A stretch of DNA of 64,000 nucleotides, taken from Chrysopilus asiliformis (taxonomy: Eukaryota; Arthropoda; Insecta; Diptera; Rhagionidae). The position numbers and the translations under genes are program-made. The notes beneath the pieces are model-generated. The model did not search any database. It was given only the letters and a program-made list of their open reading frames with translations, and was not told where the DNA came from. Positions 48,078 to 58,385 of the stretch are shown in pieces (positions within the stretch are counted from its first letter, which is position 1; every line of letters begins with the position of its first letter). The DNA lies in NCBI GenBank assembly GCA_964034945.1, contig OZ035960.1, positions 113,247,324 through 113,311,323 on the forward strand, read 5' to 3'.

Positions 48078-48540
48078 AAAAGAGAATGACGCTAGAAGCA
48101 TTACACATATATACCACTAAAAACTCAATAAATAAGAGAACAGACACAGAGAATATTAACGAAACATATTGCGCTCTCTTAGAACGAAAAAACGGTTAAA
48201 TTGACTAATATAAAATAAATTTTCAAAATTTGACAAGGACGGATGTTTCCGATTTTTTATTTTTTAATTTTTAAATTGTTATTTATTTTGTGCAACGTAT
48301 TAATTTATTTTTATGTACGTTTGTAATAGTGCTTTGAATGTTTAGAATTTAACAACAAATATTGTAAGTATAAAGATTGTGTAATTAGATGTAATTATTG
48401 TAATACTGTGCATCACAGATCCAGCACTCCTGAAGAAGCCTAGCGCTAGCAGGCGAAACGTCGAGGCATTAAATAAAGTAATGTTCAACACATAATTGGA
48501 GTTTTAATCCAGACCGTACAACCCGAGAAGAATTAATATA
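48078..48540 (+). mobile_element. 5'-truncated Penelope-like element, 14-bp TSD
   Basis: Flanked by the same 14 bp, TTTATCCCTTCTTA, at 48064-48077 and 48541-48554. It begins inside a frame RMTLEALHIYTTKNSINKR...NINETYCALLE then stop at about 48199, which resembles the last residues of Penelope-like proteins after the GIY-YIG domain. The rest is the 3' untranslated part with a hammerhead-like motif. 5' truncation and a direct duplication fit target-primed insertion. Confidence 0.75.
48427..48468 (+). ncRNA. Hammerhead-ribozyme-like motif in the Penelope 3' region
   Basis: CTGAAGA (48430-48436) fits the CUGANGA core, a stem-II-like GCC...GGC hairpin follows, then GAAAC (48455-48459) and GTC (48460-48462). 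CTC before the core can pair with GAG after GTC. Minimal hammerheads of this type with very short stem III are known from Penelope-like elements. An extra A next to the core may weaken folding. Confidence 0.5.
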
Positions 48541-48573
48541 TTTATCCCTTCTTACATAAAAAATCTCATTTAA

Positions 48574-49102
48574 CCCTTTGACGACCACAGGCAAGTATGC
48601 TTGCCCAAGAGCTTTCAGTACTTAAAATCGTCCAGTTAAGAGATAGAGCAAAGGTATTAAAAGGTTTTTTGTAGAGGATAGATGGGGCAATATAAATGTA
48701 TGTGGCGGGAATTCTATGCCGGTTCCCCTGTGCCCCTATGACCCTAAATAAAAATTAAAATGATTTTACAATGTTTTTTATTGCTCTTCCAGAAATTTTG
48801 GTATAATGGACTTAGAACGATTTCACTCTTAGCCGACGATATCTGTACTTTCGATTGCTTCGACGTCTACCACATGCACAACTAATTAAATTCAGTTTGT
48901 TCAAATTCAAAAATAAATACGTACATGAATTATATATAGGAATGTTGTCTTTCAATTTTAATTTTCGAGATAAAAAAATGAGGGGCAAGGAGGGGGTCTA
49001 GGGCCACCATTTTTTGTGGCATAACTATTATCAGGTCACAGATCATGAAAATAAAAAAAAAATCAAAATCCCTTCGGCCGAAAATGTATGGTCGTCAAAG
49101 GG
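48574..49102. mobile_element. 529-bp piggyBac-like MITE
   Basis: Flanked by TTAA (48570-48573, 49103-49106), with perfect 14-bp inverted ends CCCTTTGACGACCA. A subterminal palindrome GGCAAGTATGCTTGCC is next to the left end. Non-coding. Confidence 0.88.
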
Positions 49103-49139
49103 TTAATGATGACCAAACCACAGACACTCTTCATTCAAA

Positions 49140-50033
49140 GAAAATTGCTCTCCCATGGGGTTTGTGAGAGAAATTCCCACAGGATCAAGAGCAGGATATG
49201 AAAGTAAAAGTTTTCAAATTAAGACAAGGCGCAACAAAGATCTTGGTGTCATTTTTGATGTTTCTCTTACATTTAATGACCATATTGATATGATTTCATC
49301 TAGAGCTAACTCTACCTTGGGTTTTGTTAAGAGATGGTCTAAAGAATTTTGTGATCCTTTTATCACGAAAACTTTATATTGTGCATTCGTTCGTCCTATT
49401 TTAGAGTATGCTTCAGTAGTGTGGGACCCTTACTACGATATTCACTCTGTGCGTATTGAAAGTGTCCAACGAAAATTTGTTCGATTTGCTCTGAAACATT
49501 TACCGTGGGAAAATTCTCTTATTCTCCCCCCTTATGAGGATCGCTTAAAACTTATAAATTTGCATTCTCTAAAAGTTCGCCGTACGAATGCCAAAATTAA
49601 ATTCACTTTTAAAATGTTGAACGGAATAATTGACTCGGTTCCACTATTAAGTCAACTAAATATAAACGCAAATAATAGAACCAGAAGAACTTACAGATTT
49701 TTAAAAGTTCCATCACACTCGACAAATTATGGTTATAATGAGCCTCTTTCATCAATGGCTCGAACTTTTAATAATTCATTTGAATGTATTGATTTTAATA
49801 TCAGTCTAGCGCAACTGAAGAATTTGCTTCATTAAATTTTTTTTTTGTTTTGTATTTATTTTTAAATTATTATTTAGTATTGTAAACATATATTTAATTA
49901 TTTTTTTTTTTTATTATAATATTTTTTTTTTCTCTCTATATTTTGTATATACATTTATTAGCATTTAATTTAACTTGTAGTAGTCAGTGTATTGATGAAT
50001 TAGTAAAATAAATAAATAAATAAATAAATAACA
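49140..50033 (+). mobile_element. 5'-truncated LINE, C-terminal part of reverse-transcriptase protein
   Basis: An open frame to TAA at 49833-49835 encodes KDLGVIFDVSLTFNDHID, TLYCAFVRPILEYASVVWDP, RIESVQRKFVRFALKHLPW and LKLINLHSLKVRR: the post-RT thumb/C-terminal region of CR1/L2- or jockey-like LINEs. The catalytic palm is missing. After a T-rich 3' part it ends in an (AAAT)n tail at about 50008-50030. Confidence 0.87.
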
Positions 50034-50099
50034 AATTCAATGGTTAATAACCTTTCGCACACAACCTTAAAATGTGGTTGCCACAAGCTACATCAGGCT

Positions 50100-50262
50100 A
50101 ATTTCCGGCCTTTCAACCCCCCACCCACATACCACTCGCTTTTCATGATTTTTTGTATGAAGTTTAATATCGGCGTCACACTACCGCAGAAAACTGTGAC
50201 GTATTTTCTACCACATACAATCCCCTTCCTTGAAATTGTGACGTGTTTTGTGAACAGCCCCT
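50100..50262. repeat. Copy of the TACGTCA terminal repeat family
   Basis: Shares TTTTCATGATTTTTTGTATG and ACTACCGCAGAAAACTGTGACG blocks with 10534-10676, and ends TGTGACGTGTTTTGTGAACAG. Confidence 0.6.
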
Positions 50263-50650
50263 AAATAAAGCTCTTCATTGAATCTCGGAATCAAAAATAG
50301 ACGTAAACATTTACAAAGCCATGGCGGCGGTTCATTAATTTATACACACGATATTACGCTTTAACCTCAGCACGTTATGATGATTTTCTCAGTCAAACCT
50401 CATAGAGTTGAGTCAACAATTAAATGAAAGATAGACAACGTGTAGTGCAATAACAGCGAACATATGCAATTCGGTAAATTCAAACGAAATTACTAAAACT
50501 TTTATGGGCAAGAGCTTTTCCACATTTAAATTTTAATTTCGCTTTACAATCTAACTGGTATAGTTCCTGGAATTATCATTAAAATGGTTTTGTTTATTCA
50601 TTATATTATCAAATTATTAAATTATTAATTAACATTATCAAATTTTTCAG

Positions 50651-50765
50651 GTGGACCCAACGGAGGTGTTCACATAACCGACGTAACAACTGCATCACGC
50701 ACAATGCGTGAATTAATATTGATACATTGCACTGGGACAATCATCTTTTGATATTCTTTGACTTG
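50651..50765 (+). pseudogene. Lone glycerol kinase exon fragment
   Basis: After a tract ending TTTTTCAG the frame reads GPNGGVHITDVTTASRTM, the conserved segment of insect glycerol kinases following the LTGG motif. Downstream the frame is lost, but HWDNHLLIFFDL continues the homology in another frame, so there is a frameshift. No other kinase exon is visible nearby. Captured or retained fragment, not a gene. Confidence 0.7.
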
Positions 50766-51825
50766 TAAATTAAAAAATTAAATTAATTAAAAATTAAATT
50801 AAGAAATTAAATCCTCATCAGAAATATAAAATATCGCAAAAAAACTATGTAAATTTGCAACTTTTAAGTTATTACAAACTCGGAATTGACGAAGCCCATG
50901 CCTCCACCAGTGCGGGCTGCATTTCAGACGAAAAATTTAAATGCTTTTGACGATGCTACCCGGAAGGAATTTGAAATGTTTTTAATTCACCCAGAAATCC
51001 ACCCAGAATCTAAACTGAATTCTTAAAATTTAAAATTTAACTAAACTTAAATGTTCCAGGTAACTAGATCGGAATATCGACGAATTTTCCCTTCGTCCTG
51101 TTTGGCTTTTGTTTTTCCTTTCTTCTAGTTTCTAGCTGCTTCTACTTTGGGTGTTTTGAGTGTAACAAAAATTTATAAATAAATTAAAAATTTATAAAAC
51201 AATTTATTGTGACAAATAGAAGAATAACAGATAACAGAAAAGATTTCGATTTACGGTAAGTAAAAAATTTGGAAAATTTTAATATCCTTAATTCTGTTAT
51301 AAATTTGTCTTTCGGAAAACCATTTGCATTTCCCAAAAATATACTTTTATGATTTTTAATAAAAATCGATAATTGCTAATTAATAATTGATAATTGCTCG
51401 ATAAGGGCAAAAGATATCGGATAAAAGTAAAAGATAAATTTATCACAAATTATTTAATTCAGTTCTGTTTTATGACATTTTTTTTAAAAAAATTTTTTAA
51501 AGCTAGTTTGGCTTGTTCAATGTCTTGTTTGGTATGTGAATGGAGATGTCTGTTGAATTCTCCAACCTTTGTAAATTGCACCTTGCATATCAAACAAATT
51601 CTCTCTTCTTTGATATTCGTCGAATATTCTTTTGTTCGTAATGTTTTTAACCTTTTACAATCCCCCACATACTACTCAAATTCGTCGAATTTTTCACGTG
51701 CTAATTGTTTTGGTAATTCAATTACTCTCGCGCTTTTCAATAGTTCCGGTCGTTTTCGTTTTATCTGCAATCCATTTTCCGCACGATCTGCAACCTGCGC
51801 CTCGAAAACCGACCTAGAATTGGTC

Positions 51826-51962
51826 CGCGACCTAGATGATGTGGTCCGGGACCTAGATTTGGTCCGCGACCTGCGCGGCCTAGATGATTTGGTCCGGGAC
51901 CTAGATGATTTGGTCCGCGACCTGCGCGGCCTAGATGATTTGGTCCGGGACCTAGATTCGGA
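51826..51962 (-). repeat. RS-encoding minisatellite
   Basis: Repeats of CTAGATGATTTGGTCCG and GACCTGCGCGG modules on the + strand; on the - strand they give Ser-Arg-Thr-Lys and Arg-Pro-Arg-Arg blocks. Confidence 0.85.
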
Positions 51963-52125
51963 CTTTAAGACGTAATTTTTTACTACGTCGTTGGACGACA
52001 TGTCAAGTTCGAACTCCTCCTCCGTGAAATTTGATGCGCCCGATTCACGCTTAATTTCTCGTGAAAGTACCTCCGAGCTTAATAATAATGCTTTCAGCTT
52101 CGATTCCGCGGGATTTATTACCTCC

Positions 52126-52315
52126 CGCGATGCTTGCACCTTCGATTCCGAGGCAATTTTTAACTCCCGCGATGCTTGCACCTTCGATTCCGAGGCAATT
52201 TTTAACTCCCGCGATGCACCTTCGATTCCGAGGCAATTTTTAACTCCCGCGATGCTTGCACCTTCGATTCCGAGGCAATTTTTAACTCCCGCGATGCTTG
52301 CACCTTCGATTCCGG
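52126..52315 (-). repeat. 42-bp coding minisatellite
   Basis: Units begin at 52126, 52168, 52210, 52248 and 52290 (last one partial). All full units are 42 bp except the third, 38 bp. They encode the 14-residue repeat of the broken gene. Confidence 0.9.
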
Positions 52316-52532
52316 GATATTTTCAACCAGAACAATATCACCTGGAAATCATAATGTTAAAAAATGGCAAAAGTTTTTAACTAAAAAAAAAACGTAACGA
52401 GAAAAGCGAAAACAAAGAGCACAATTAAACTTACCTGATTTCACGTTTTCATCCACGTTTTTCATGAGCATTACCGATAATCCACTTTCAGGTTCTGAAA
52501 AAAATAAAAAAACAAATGAAACTTTAATTTTA

Positions 52533-52738
52533 GGGCCTTATTATGGTTGTCAATTCAGAATTGATAATTGATAATTATCAACTAAGTTGATAAATCGGTA
52601 TTACGAATGTCAATTGGCGTCAACTTTTGTATGAAACTATCAATAAAGTTGACACGGATTGACATTCGTAATACCGATTTATCAATTTTGTTGATAATTA
52701 TCAATTATCAATTCTGAATTGACAACCATAATAAGGGC
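52533..52738. mobile_element. 206-bp foldback MITE in intron 1 of the broken gene
   Basis: GGGCCTTATTATGGTTGTCA at the left and the inverse at the right; arms of about 80 bp of AT-rich palindrome (TTGATAATTATCAA motifs). Flanks TTA and TTT suggest a decayed 3-bp duplication. Confidence 0.82.
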
Positions 52739-52956
52739 CTTTTTTTAACCGAAACCTACCAGCGACTGTGTAGTGCACTCCATTGATTGAAACATTCTGG
52801 TAGCCGCTAATTGTGACTTCATTAGCATCAATGAATCCATAAAATTCTTTTCCGCGCGAAACGACAACAGTTGGGTGTGCCCAAGTTGCGAGTTCACAAG
52901 ACACGGTCAGCGACGCCACTTTCACCTCGTCCATATTGCACAAAACTGACATCTTT

Positions 52957-53705
52957 GGGCGTTTTCGTTTTTGGCACCGGAGTCATGACACCGAAGCAAT
53001 TGCTACCTGTCAAAAATGAAGTCTGCTACCAAGAGTGCTGTCCCCATGTTCGAGTATGCCGGAGTGAAGAACTGTCAAAACCTTCATAATGGGAGATCGC
53101 CGGTCAATTCTTGGATTAAGTTTTGCTGTTATTCATCAATTATTGAAAGAATTTGAAGAATATTATGCTGCACAATTGGAAGCTAAAGATATGGAGATTA
53201 TTTTAATTATATGAGCTTTGCTATTTGGAGAATCTAGTGCCGCACAACCTAAGAACAGTGACTTTCTTCGCTCATAGGATTTAATATAAATCAACACAGG
53301 CATAATCGAATTTATAGAATTTGAGGGACAGTTCAGTTTCAATCAAGTCATCTACTATTTCCAAAAAATATCATATTTTACCATTTAGCCAATTGTTTAG
53401 CATGTAATCTTTCGCTCGTTTTGATTGATAAATAATTACCCGTCGAGACTCACATTTTCTTTCTTCTAACATGATTTTTGTCTGCAAAAAAAAACTTTAA
53501 GATTCAAAATAACGACCGACCGTTTCTTGGTGTCATTTGCTCCCGTACCAAGACTAGGTCCAGCGGTGCTCTTTGACCAAGAGTCAAAAGAGCTAAACTC
53601 GAACAGCCGGTGCCAGAATCATCTGACGCCAAAGTGGCAAATTCGAACAGTTTTTCTTGGCACCAGGCGTAAGGTGCTAGCACCGTATCAAAAACGAAAA
53701 CGCAC
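52957..53705. mobile_element. 749-bp element with GCGTTTTCGTTTTTG ends, TSD TTT
   Basis: GGGCGTTTTCGTTTTTGGCA at the left; inverse GTGCGTTTTCGTTTTTGATA at the right. TTT flanks at 52954-52956 and 53706-53708. A short + frame from 53091 (MGDRRSILGLSFAVIHQLL, then EFEEYYAAQLEAK) may be a transposon protein start. It abuts the predicted ATG of the broken gene (52950-52952). Confidence 0.6.
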
Positions 53706-53792
53706 TTTGTTTACTCTGATGCCCGATACTACATTTATAAATCAAATTTCGATATCGCACTAGAGAGCCTATAATCCAGAGAGTAGAGTCAC

Positions 53793-53902
53793 TAAAATCT
53801 TATTGAAAAGTTTGAATTCAAACTGGAATTTTGTACGAATATCACCATATGGATTTTCAATAATTGCCAGATTGGCAATTATAGCTTTTGTTATGTTTTT
53901 TA
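53793..53902 (+). repeat. Tail fragment of the mini-me/Helentron-like family
   Basis: Matches the last 110 bp of 3704-4290, ending GGCAATTATAGCTTTTGTTA then TGTTTT. Confidence 0.75.
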
Positions 53903-53996
53903 AATAAACTTACTAATATTTCCAATCTAATCCTTTCAGATCCGCTACTCCTTCATTAATATATTCCTTCCCTCAATCCGCTTTGTATCAGGGTAA

Positions 53997-55037
53997 TTGC
54001 AAAACTTTATGATGGAACCCGGAATTACTCCACACACTATTGCTCTGTTGCGCGGGATTTTTGAAAAATGCCATGAAGATGTCATGATCTTGAAATTTGA
54101 CCAGATTTCTGTCCAAAAAAGATTAATATATGACGAGAACTTTGACCGAATATTAGGATTGGAGAAATGCAACAAAGAAAACCAATTCTCAACAAGCAAA
54201 ATTGGTGTTTACTGCTTGACCAATATAAAAACAAATCGAAACATGATAATAGCATATAATTGTGAAAGTTTCTTGACACCGGAAGAACTATATAAATGGA
54301 TCGTAAATTTAATTGAATTAATTTTATCAATTGGTATTAATTTAAAGGCGACAATTTGCGATTCGTCTTCAACCAATTCGTATATAATGAGACGACTAAA
54401 AAACGAAGAAAGTCAATATATATATTACATTCAAGGAAGAAAAATCTTTGATATTAGAAGTATCGCCCATATGCTAAAAAATTTTAATAATATTATGTTA
54501 AATTTTGATTTTAAATTCGATTGGCACGAGGAGAAAATTCACCATGAAATTATGGATGAAATTATACATATGGGCAAACCTTTAAAACGGGATATACCAA
54601 AAATAAACGTTTCTTGGAAACTTTTTTATCGAGACCCGGTGCCTTTCCTTGATAAGGAAAATTTAAAAAGAATACAAGTGTTGCAGACTATAGGACACCC
54701 ATATACACGCAGGACTTTGCAGAGTATTTACATTTTCTTGTCCATGTTTATGGAAGTGGCAAAACTACTTTATTCCAATGCATACGGTATTGTGGGCGGA
54801 ATTTTAAAATACAACGACTTTAACTATAAAGTCATAAGAAAATTCCTGGAAATGGTGAGGATTATGAAATCCAGTTGCAACTGTGGTTTTAAAAATAGAA
54901 GATTTGACCCATTACTAATTAGTTTAAATAATATTTTAAGTTTAATTAAAGAATTAAGATATTTAAACTTCCTAGAATTTAATTTAGACAATATAGAAAA
55001 TCTAAATTCTTTATCAACAAAAACTTTTATTGCGTAG
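53997..55037 (+). CDS. P-element-like transposase, N-terminally incomplete
   Basis: A 346-codon frame. LKFDQISVQKRLIYD fits the first conserved aspartate region of P/THAP9-type transposases; ATICDSSSTNSYIMRRL fits the second (Asp in a TICD context); RKIFDIRSIAHMLKNFNNIM fits the D...H.LKN..N segment before the GTP-binding insertion; the end has SCNCGF. The THAP DNA-binding domain is absent, so this is a fragment or an immobilised copy. The frame itself has no stop, and I could not find terminal repeats. The identification rests on motif order, not strong identity. Confidence 0.7.
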   Translation: MQNFMMEPGITPHTIALLRGIFEKCHEDVMILKFDQISVQKRLIYDENFDRILGLEKCNKENQFSTSKIGVYCLTNIKTNRNMIIAYNCESFLTPEELYKWIVNLIELILSIGINLKATICDSSSTNSYIMRRLKNEESQYIYYIQGRKIFDIRSIAHMLKNFNNIMLNFDFKFDWHEEKIHHEIMDEIIHMGKPLKRDIPKINVSWKLFYRDPVPFLDKENLKRIQVLQTIGHPYTRRTLQSIYIFLSMFMEVAKLLYSNAYGIVGGILKYNDFNYKVIRKFLEMVRIMKSSCNCGFKNRRFDPLLISLNNILSLIKELRYLNFLEFNLDNIENLNSLSTKTFIA

Positions 55038-55439
55038 AAATTTCCGTGTGATTAATTGCTCCGACGCAGACCAAACCGGGTCAAGGGTAACTCAAGGTCA
55101 AGGAAAGCCCAAAATCAGCTGTGGGCACGCATCGACAATGTCATTGAAGGTTATTGTCTCCGGTTTCTGGGACACCCCAAAAAGGACGAAAACAAATTCC
55201 ACCCTCGAAATCACTTTGAAAAATGCGCATATAAAAAAATGATGCCTCCACATTGTCTATCCCCGCCGAAATCACTCCGGATTTTTCTTCGTTTCGAAAA
55301 GAATTTCAACTGAAACTGAAAGAAAAATCGCCTTGGAATATTTTCGACTATCATCTGTCGATTAGACTATTTTTATGGAATTATTTACATACGAAAATGG
55401 GATTCCATGCGATTGTAATTCATTGGGTATCTCTGCCAT

Positions 55440-55770
55440 TTATAGAATTGATGCGGCGACCCTTTTGAGCATGTCATAAGTCGGCCAAGGGCTTTTCAAT
55501 ATCAAAGGAGGAAAATCAGTAAAACGCAGATCAATGGGGTGTAATTTCAGTTCCTTCCAATATTTCTCACAGAACCAGGGATGGCGGTGGGCAAATTCCA
55601 GAGTTTTTACGTATCCCCAGGAAGGGGAATGGAAGGATCGAAATACGCACATGTTTCGTAGGTTTTTGAAGGCAGAAATGATGCTATTAACTTGTTCTGG
55701 GGTTGTGCGGATGCAATCCTATACGAATTCTATTCTCAGGGTGGCAGCAGTTGAGTCTATTTTCGATGGT
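55440..55770 (-). pseudogene. Decayed coding segment, unidentified
   Basis: The - strand reads IDSTAATLRIEFV, stop, DCIRTTPEQVNSIISAFKNL, RNMCVFRSFHSPSWGY, KTLEFAHRHPWFCEKYWKEL, HPIDLRFTDFPPLIL to a stop. Composition is protein-like, somewhat leucine-rich-repeat-like, with one in-frame stop. I do not recognise the family. Confidence 0.35.
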
Positions 55771-55779
55771 ACAAATTAG

Positions 55780-57329
55780 GATGGGTGTCCTTAATAACAG
55801 TTTTTAGCAAAATTCTGGTTGAGGAGTCGATGGAATTTTATTTTCGTAGGAGATTCTTGAATTCAAAATAGAAATTTCTGTAATGGAAGCAACACGGAAG
55901 GTCACAAGAATTTTCAATACCTTGACGTCCTTTTGTAACGGACGCGGGCGGCGGTACCCATATCTTATCAGTCACTTCCACGTGCTTACGGTTACGGCTG
56001 CTGGCGTTTGTTGTTAGGTTTTGTGGGTGGTTTGGTTATATAATAAATGCCTGTCCATCCCTCTGTTCCCGTCGACCCTTGGACCTACGGAAATTGTTAT
56101 CGTTCACCTTTAGTTGACTCTCCTGTATGGCTGATGGCAGGCGAAGAATGTGGAGTACTCAATGTTAGGCTGTCAATGGCAGAAAGCAAAGCGCCTTAAA
56201 AAGCCCCTCCTGACTCACCGTTATTCTATTTTTGGGTATAAATGCCACCGCGAGACGTTTTACAGCTCACAACATACAAAATATTTTTTTGGGCTTTTCC
56301 TGGCTTCGAATCGAAACAACAGACTAGTCTTTACTGTGCACTTCAAGCGATTAGGAGCTAAAAAGCTTAACCGTTGCTTGTTCACCAAATCAAGTATAAT
56401 ATAGAAAAGCGGGAAGTATTAAAAAAAAGAAAAACGTTCTAATTTTCTCCATCAGGTGTGTCGAAATTAATAGTGGTAGGTGCAGAAATAGTGATAACAC
56501 AATCGATTGTTTGCGTGTTTTTATTGTTTTTTTACGTTTTATGTAATAACAATTTATTAACAGTCAATATTTTATACCGGCCGGCATTATACTGGGAATT
56601 TTGGTTACTTCTATGCAGATATTAAGTGCATTAGATTTTTTTTTTCGCCATCTGATGTCGCCAACATTTGAATTTATAGCCATTTATCAGTTTGTTGGAT
56701 AAAAACATATTAATTGGAAATAATAATATTAATGACCCGTGTGTTGATGTTTCATTAGCGAAATCGAAAAAAAAACACAAATTGATACGACGCCAGTCGG
56801 TGGGTAACATAAATGCATACGTGACAAAACTCACCGTTTTTATAAATTTGAAAAATTACACACTTTTATATACAATCATTGTTCATCGGAAGGGAATATG
56901 ACCCAATCGGTGCATTCCCATGCTTTATGCATTGTTACTATAAATCATTAACCTTCTATGAGTAATCGTCCGGTTGTGCTAAGCATACTTATTTTATTTA
57001 TTTGTTTTTTTGATGTTTACATCGGTAGAATCTAATAAAAAAAACCCCCGACTTTTCAGATAATTCTTTTGTATCTTTTTTTATGTGTTGTTTTTATCGA
57101 TTATTTTTAGTAATTCGTACGTAGTTCACGATCGAAAAGACAATTTTATTGAGAACGGTCAGTTGATTGATTAGAAGCTAACGGTACACAGGAAAAAGTA
57201 ATTAGACTGAAATTTCGGGAATTTGATTGGAATAGTCATTTTTTATTTTTGCTATAGTCAGAAATAGTTAAATTATCGACTAATTTACTCTAAAATTCCG
57301 TGAAGTTTACACAACCGTAATTAATTCCA
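55780..57329. other. Intergenic sequence, no gene seen
   Basis: AT-rich with no protein pattern that I trust. Confidence 0.5.
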
Positions 57330-57388
57330 TTTTGTCGGTATTTCGGCTATTTTTGTCGGTATTTCGACTATTTTTGTCGGTATTTTAA
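57330..57388. repeat. Three copies of a 20-bp repeat
   Basis: TTTTGTCGGTATTTCGRCTA occurs three times head to tail, the last copy diverged at its end. Confidence 0.75.
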
Positions 57389-57560
57389 TCGTAAAATTAT
57401 TAATTGTGGTCAACACAAAACTTTTCTCTGCAATATTCAATTACGAAAAAAATACATAAAAAATCATATTTTTCTCAAATATCTTGAGAACCTTTAAAGG
57501 TACGTAAAAACCGTTATAGGAAAAAAATGCAGGAAATTTCATTTTCTTTGAATTTGATTA

Positions 57561-58081
57561 TAGTACCAGGAAGACCGAGCCATGCTCGGCGACCTCGAAA
57601 TCCTACTTTTGCTGATTTTTGGAGAAAAACTAAATTCACATTATCTTTACAGAGCTTTTCCAGAGTTTTTAAATTCCCTACATAGAAAGCTAGAACTAAA
57701 AGTAACGCGCGATAACAAAATTTCATAGAAATCGGTTGAGTGGTTATTGAGTAATCGCTGTCACCGACTTTTGAAACGTTGTTTTGAGACACCAGGTGAG
57801 GGGTATCGAGGGGACGTTAAAGTCAGGTTTGTATTGGAAAAATCGAAAGCCCTTAACCCCCTTAGTAATACTGTAAAGTTTCATTACGATCGGACCACCC
57901 AATTCGAAGATACCTGGCGAGGGGTATCGAGGGGAATTTTCTCAAAGGTGAGACCTATCTAGATCGATTCCTTGTCCCCGAAAATCCCTTACCACCAAGT
58001 TTCATGAAAATCGTTAGGCGGGTTTTCGAGATCGTTTTTGCAGACAGACAGACAGACATTCCTCGTATTATATTATAGGAT
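57561..58081 (-). mobile_element. Helentron-like family H1, copy 3
   Basis: Inverse copy: TAGTACCAGGAAGACCGAGC, hairpin GCCGAGCATGGCTCGG, GACA repeats, and CCTCGTATTATATTATAGGA. Highly similar to 37790-38298. Confidence 0.82.
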
Positions 58082-58385
58082 TTATTATAAACGCGTACAA
58101 TTTCCGAAAAGTTTTCAAAAAAATTTTTCTTTTTTCAAATATATTGAGAACCGTTAGTGTTACATAAAAACCGGGTAGGGGGCTTGAGTTTTTAGGGACC
58201 TTCAAAGATTAGTGTCCGAAAAAGGTGTTCAAATTTTCGGTTTTTTGAAAAGTCTCGTCAATTTTCGACAAAAAGAATTTCAACATGTTTGTTTTTTAGG
58301 GCCAATAAAACTTTTTTCGCGAAAATGGTTTTTTTAGTGACGCCACTGTGTCGTTCTAACGTTCACCCTTGCAATGTTAAATTAC

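Larger units (their letters stand above)
51459..52952 (-). pseudogene. Broken three-exon gene: 14-residue repeat, RS-rich repeat, C2H2 finger
   Basis: Exon 1 (52952-52760) starts MSVLCNMDEVKVASL and ends in GVHYTVA; exon 2 (52494-52435) gives EPESGLSVMLMKNVDENV; exon 3 starts at 52341 (GDIVLVENIPES). All boundaries are GT-AG with compatible phases. Exon 3 carries tandem RELKIASESKVQAS units, then an acidic stretch, then SRSRTKSSRPRRSRTKSS repeats, a KRKRPELLKSAR basic part, and a C2H2 finger (CLICKVQFTKVGEFNRHLHSH). Two lesions: one 42-bp repeat unit lacks 4 bp (52210-52247), shifting frame, and an in-frame TAG (51672-51674) precedes the finger. The protein family is unknown to me; RS plus C2H2 suggests a nuclear, nucleic-acid-related role. 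It could be a live gene with an assembly error or allele. Confidence 0.6.

Noticed and set aside
47598..48078. Lysine-rich frames before the Penelope-like 3' end as its coding region
   Set aside because: They lie outside the 14-bp target duplication and lack reverse-transcriptase or GIY-YIG motifs.
51394..51975. 193-codon + strand frame rich in Leu-Val-Arg-Asp repeats
   Set aside because: It is the complement of the RS-encoding repeat. The - strand has the C2H2 finger and matching splice sites, so this frame is a shadow.
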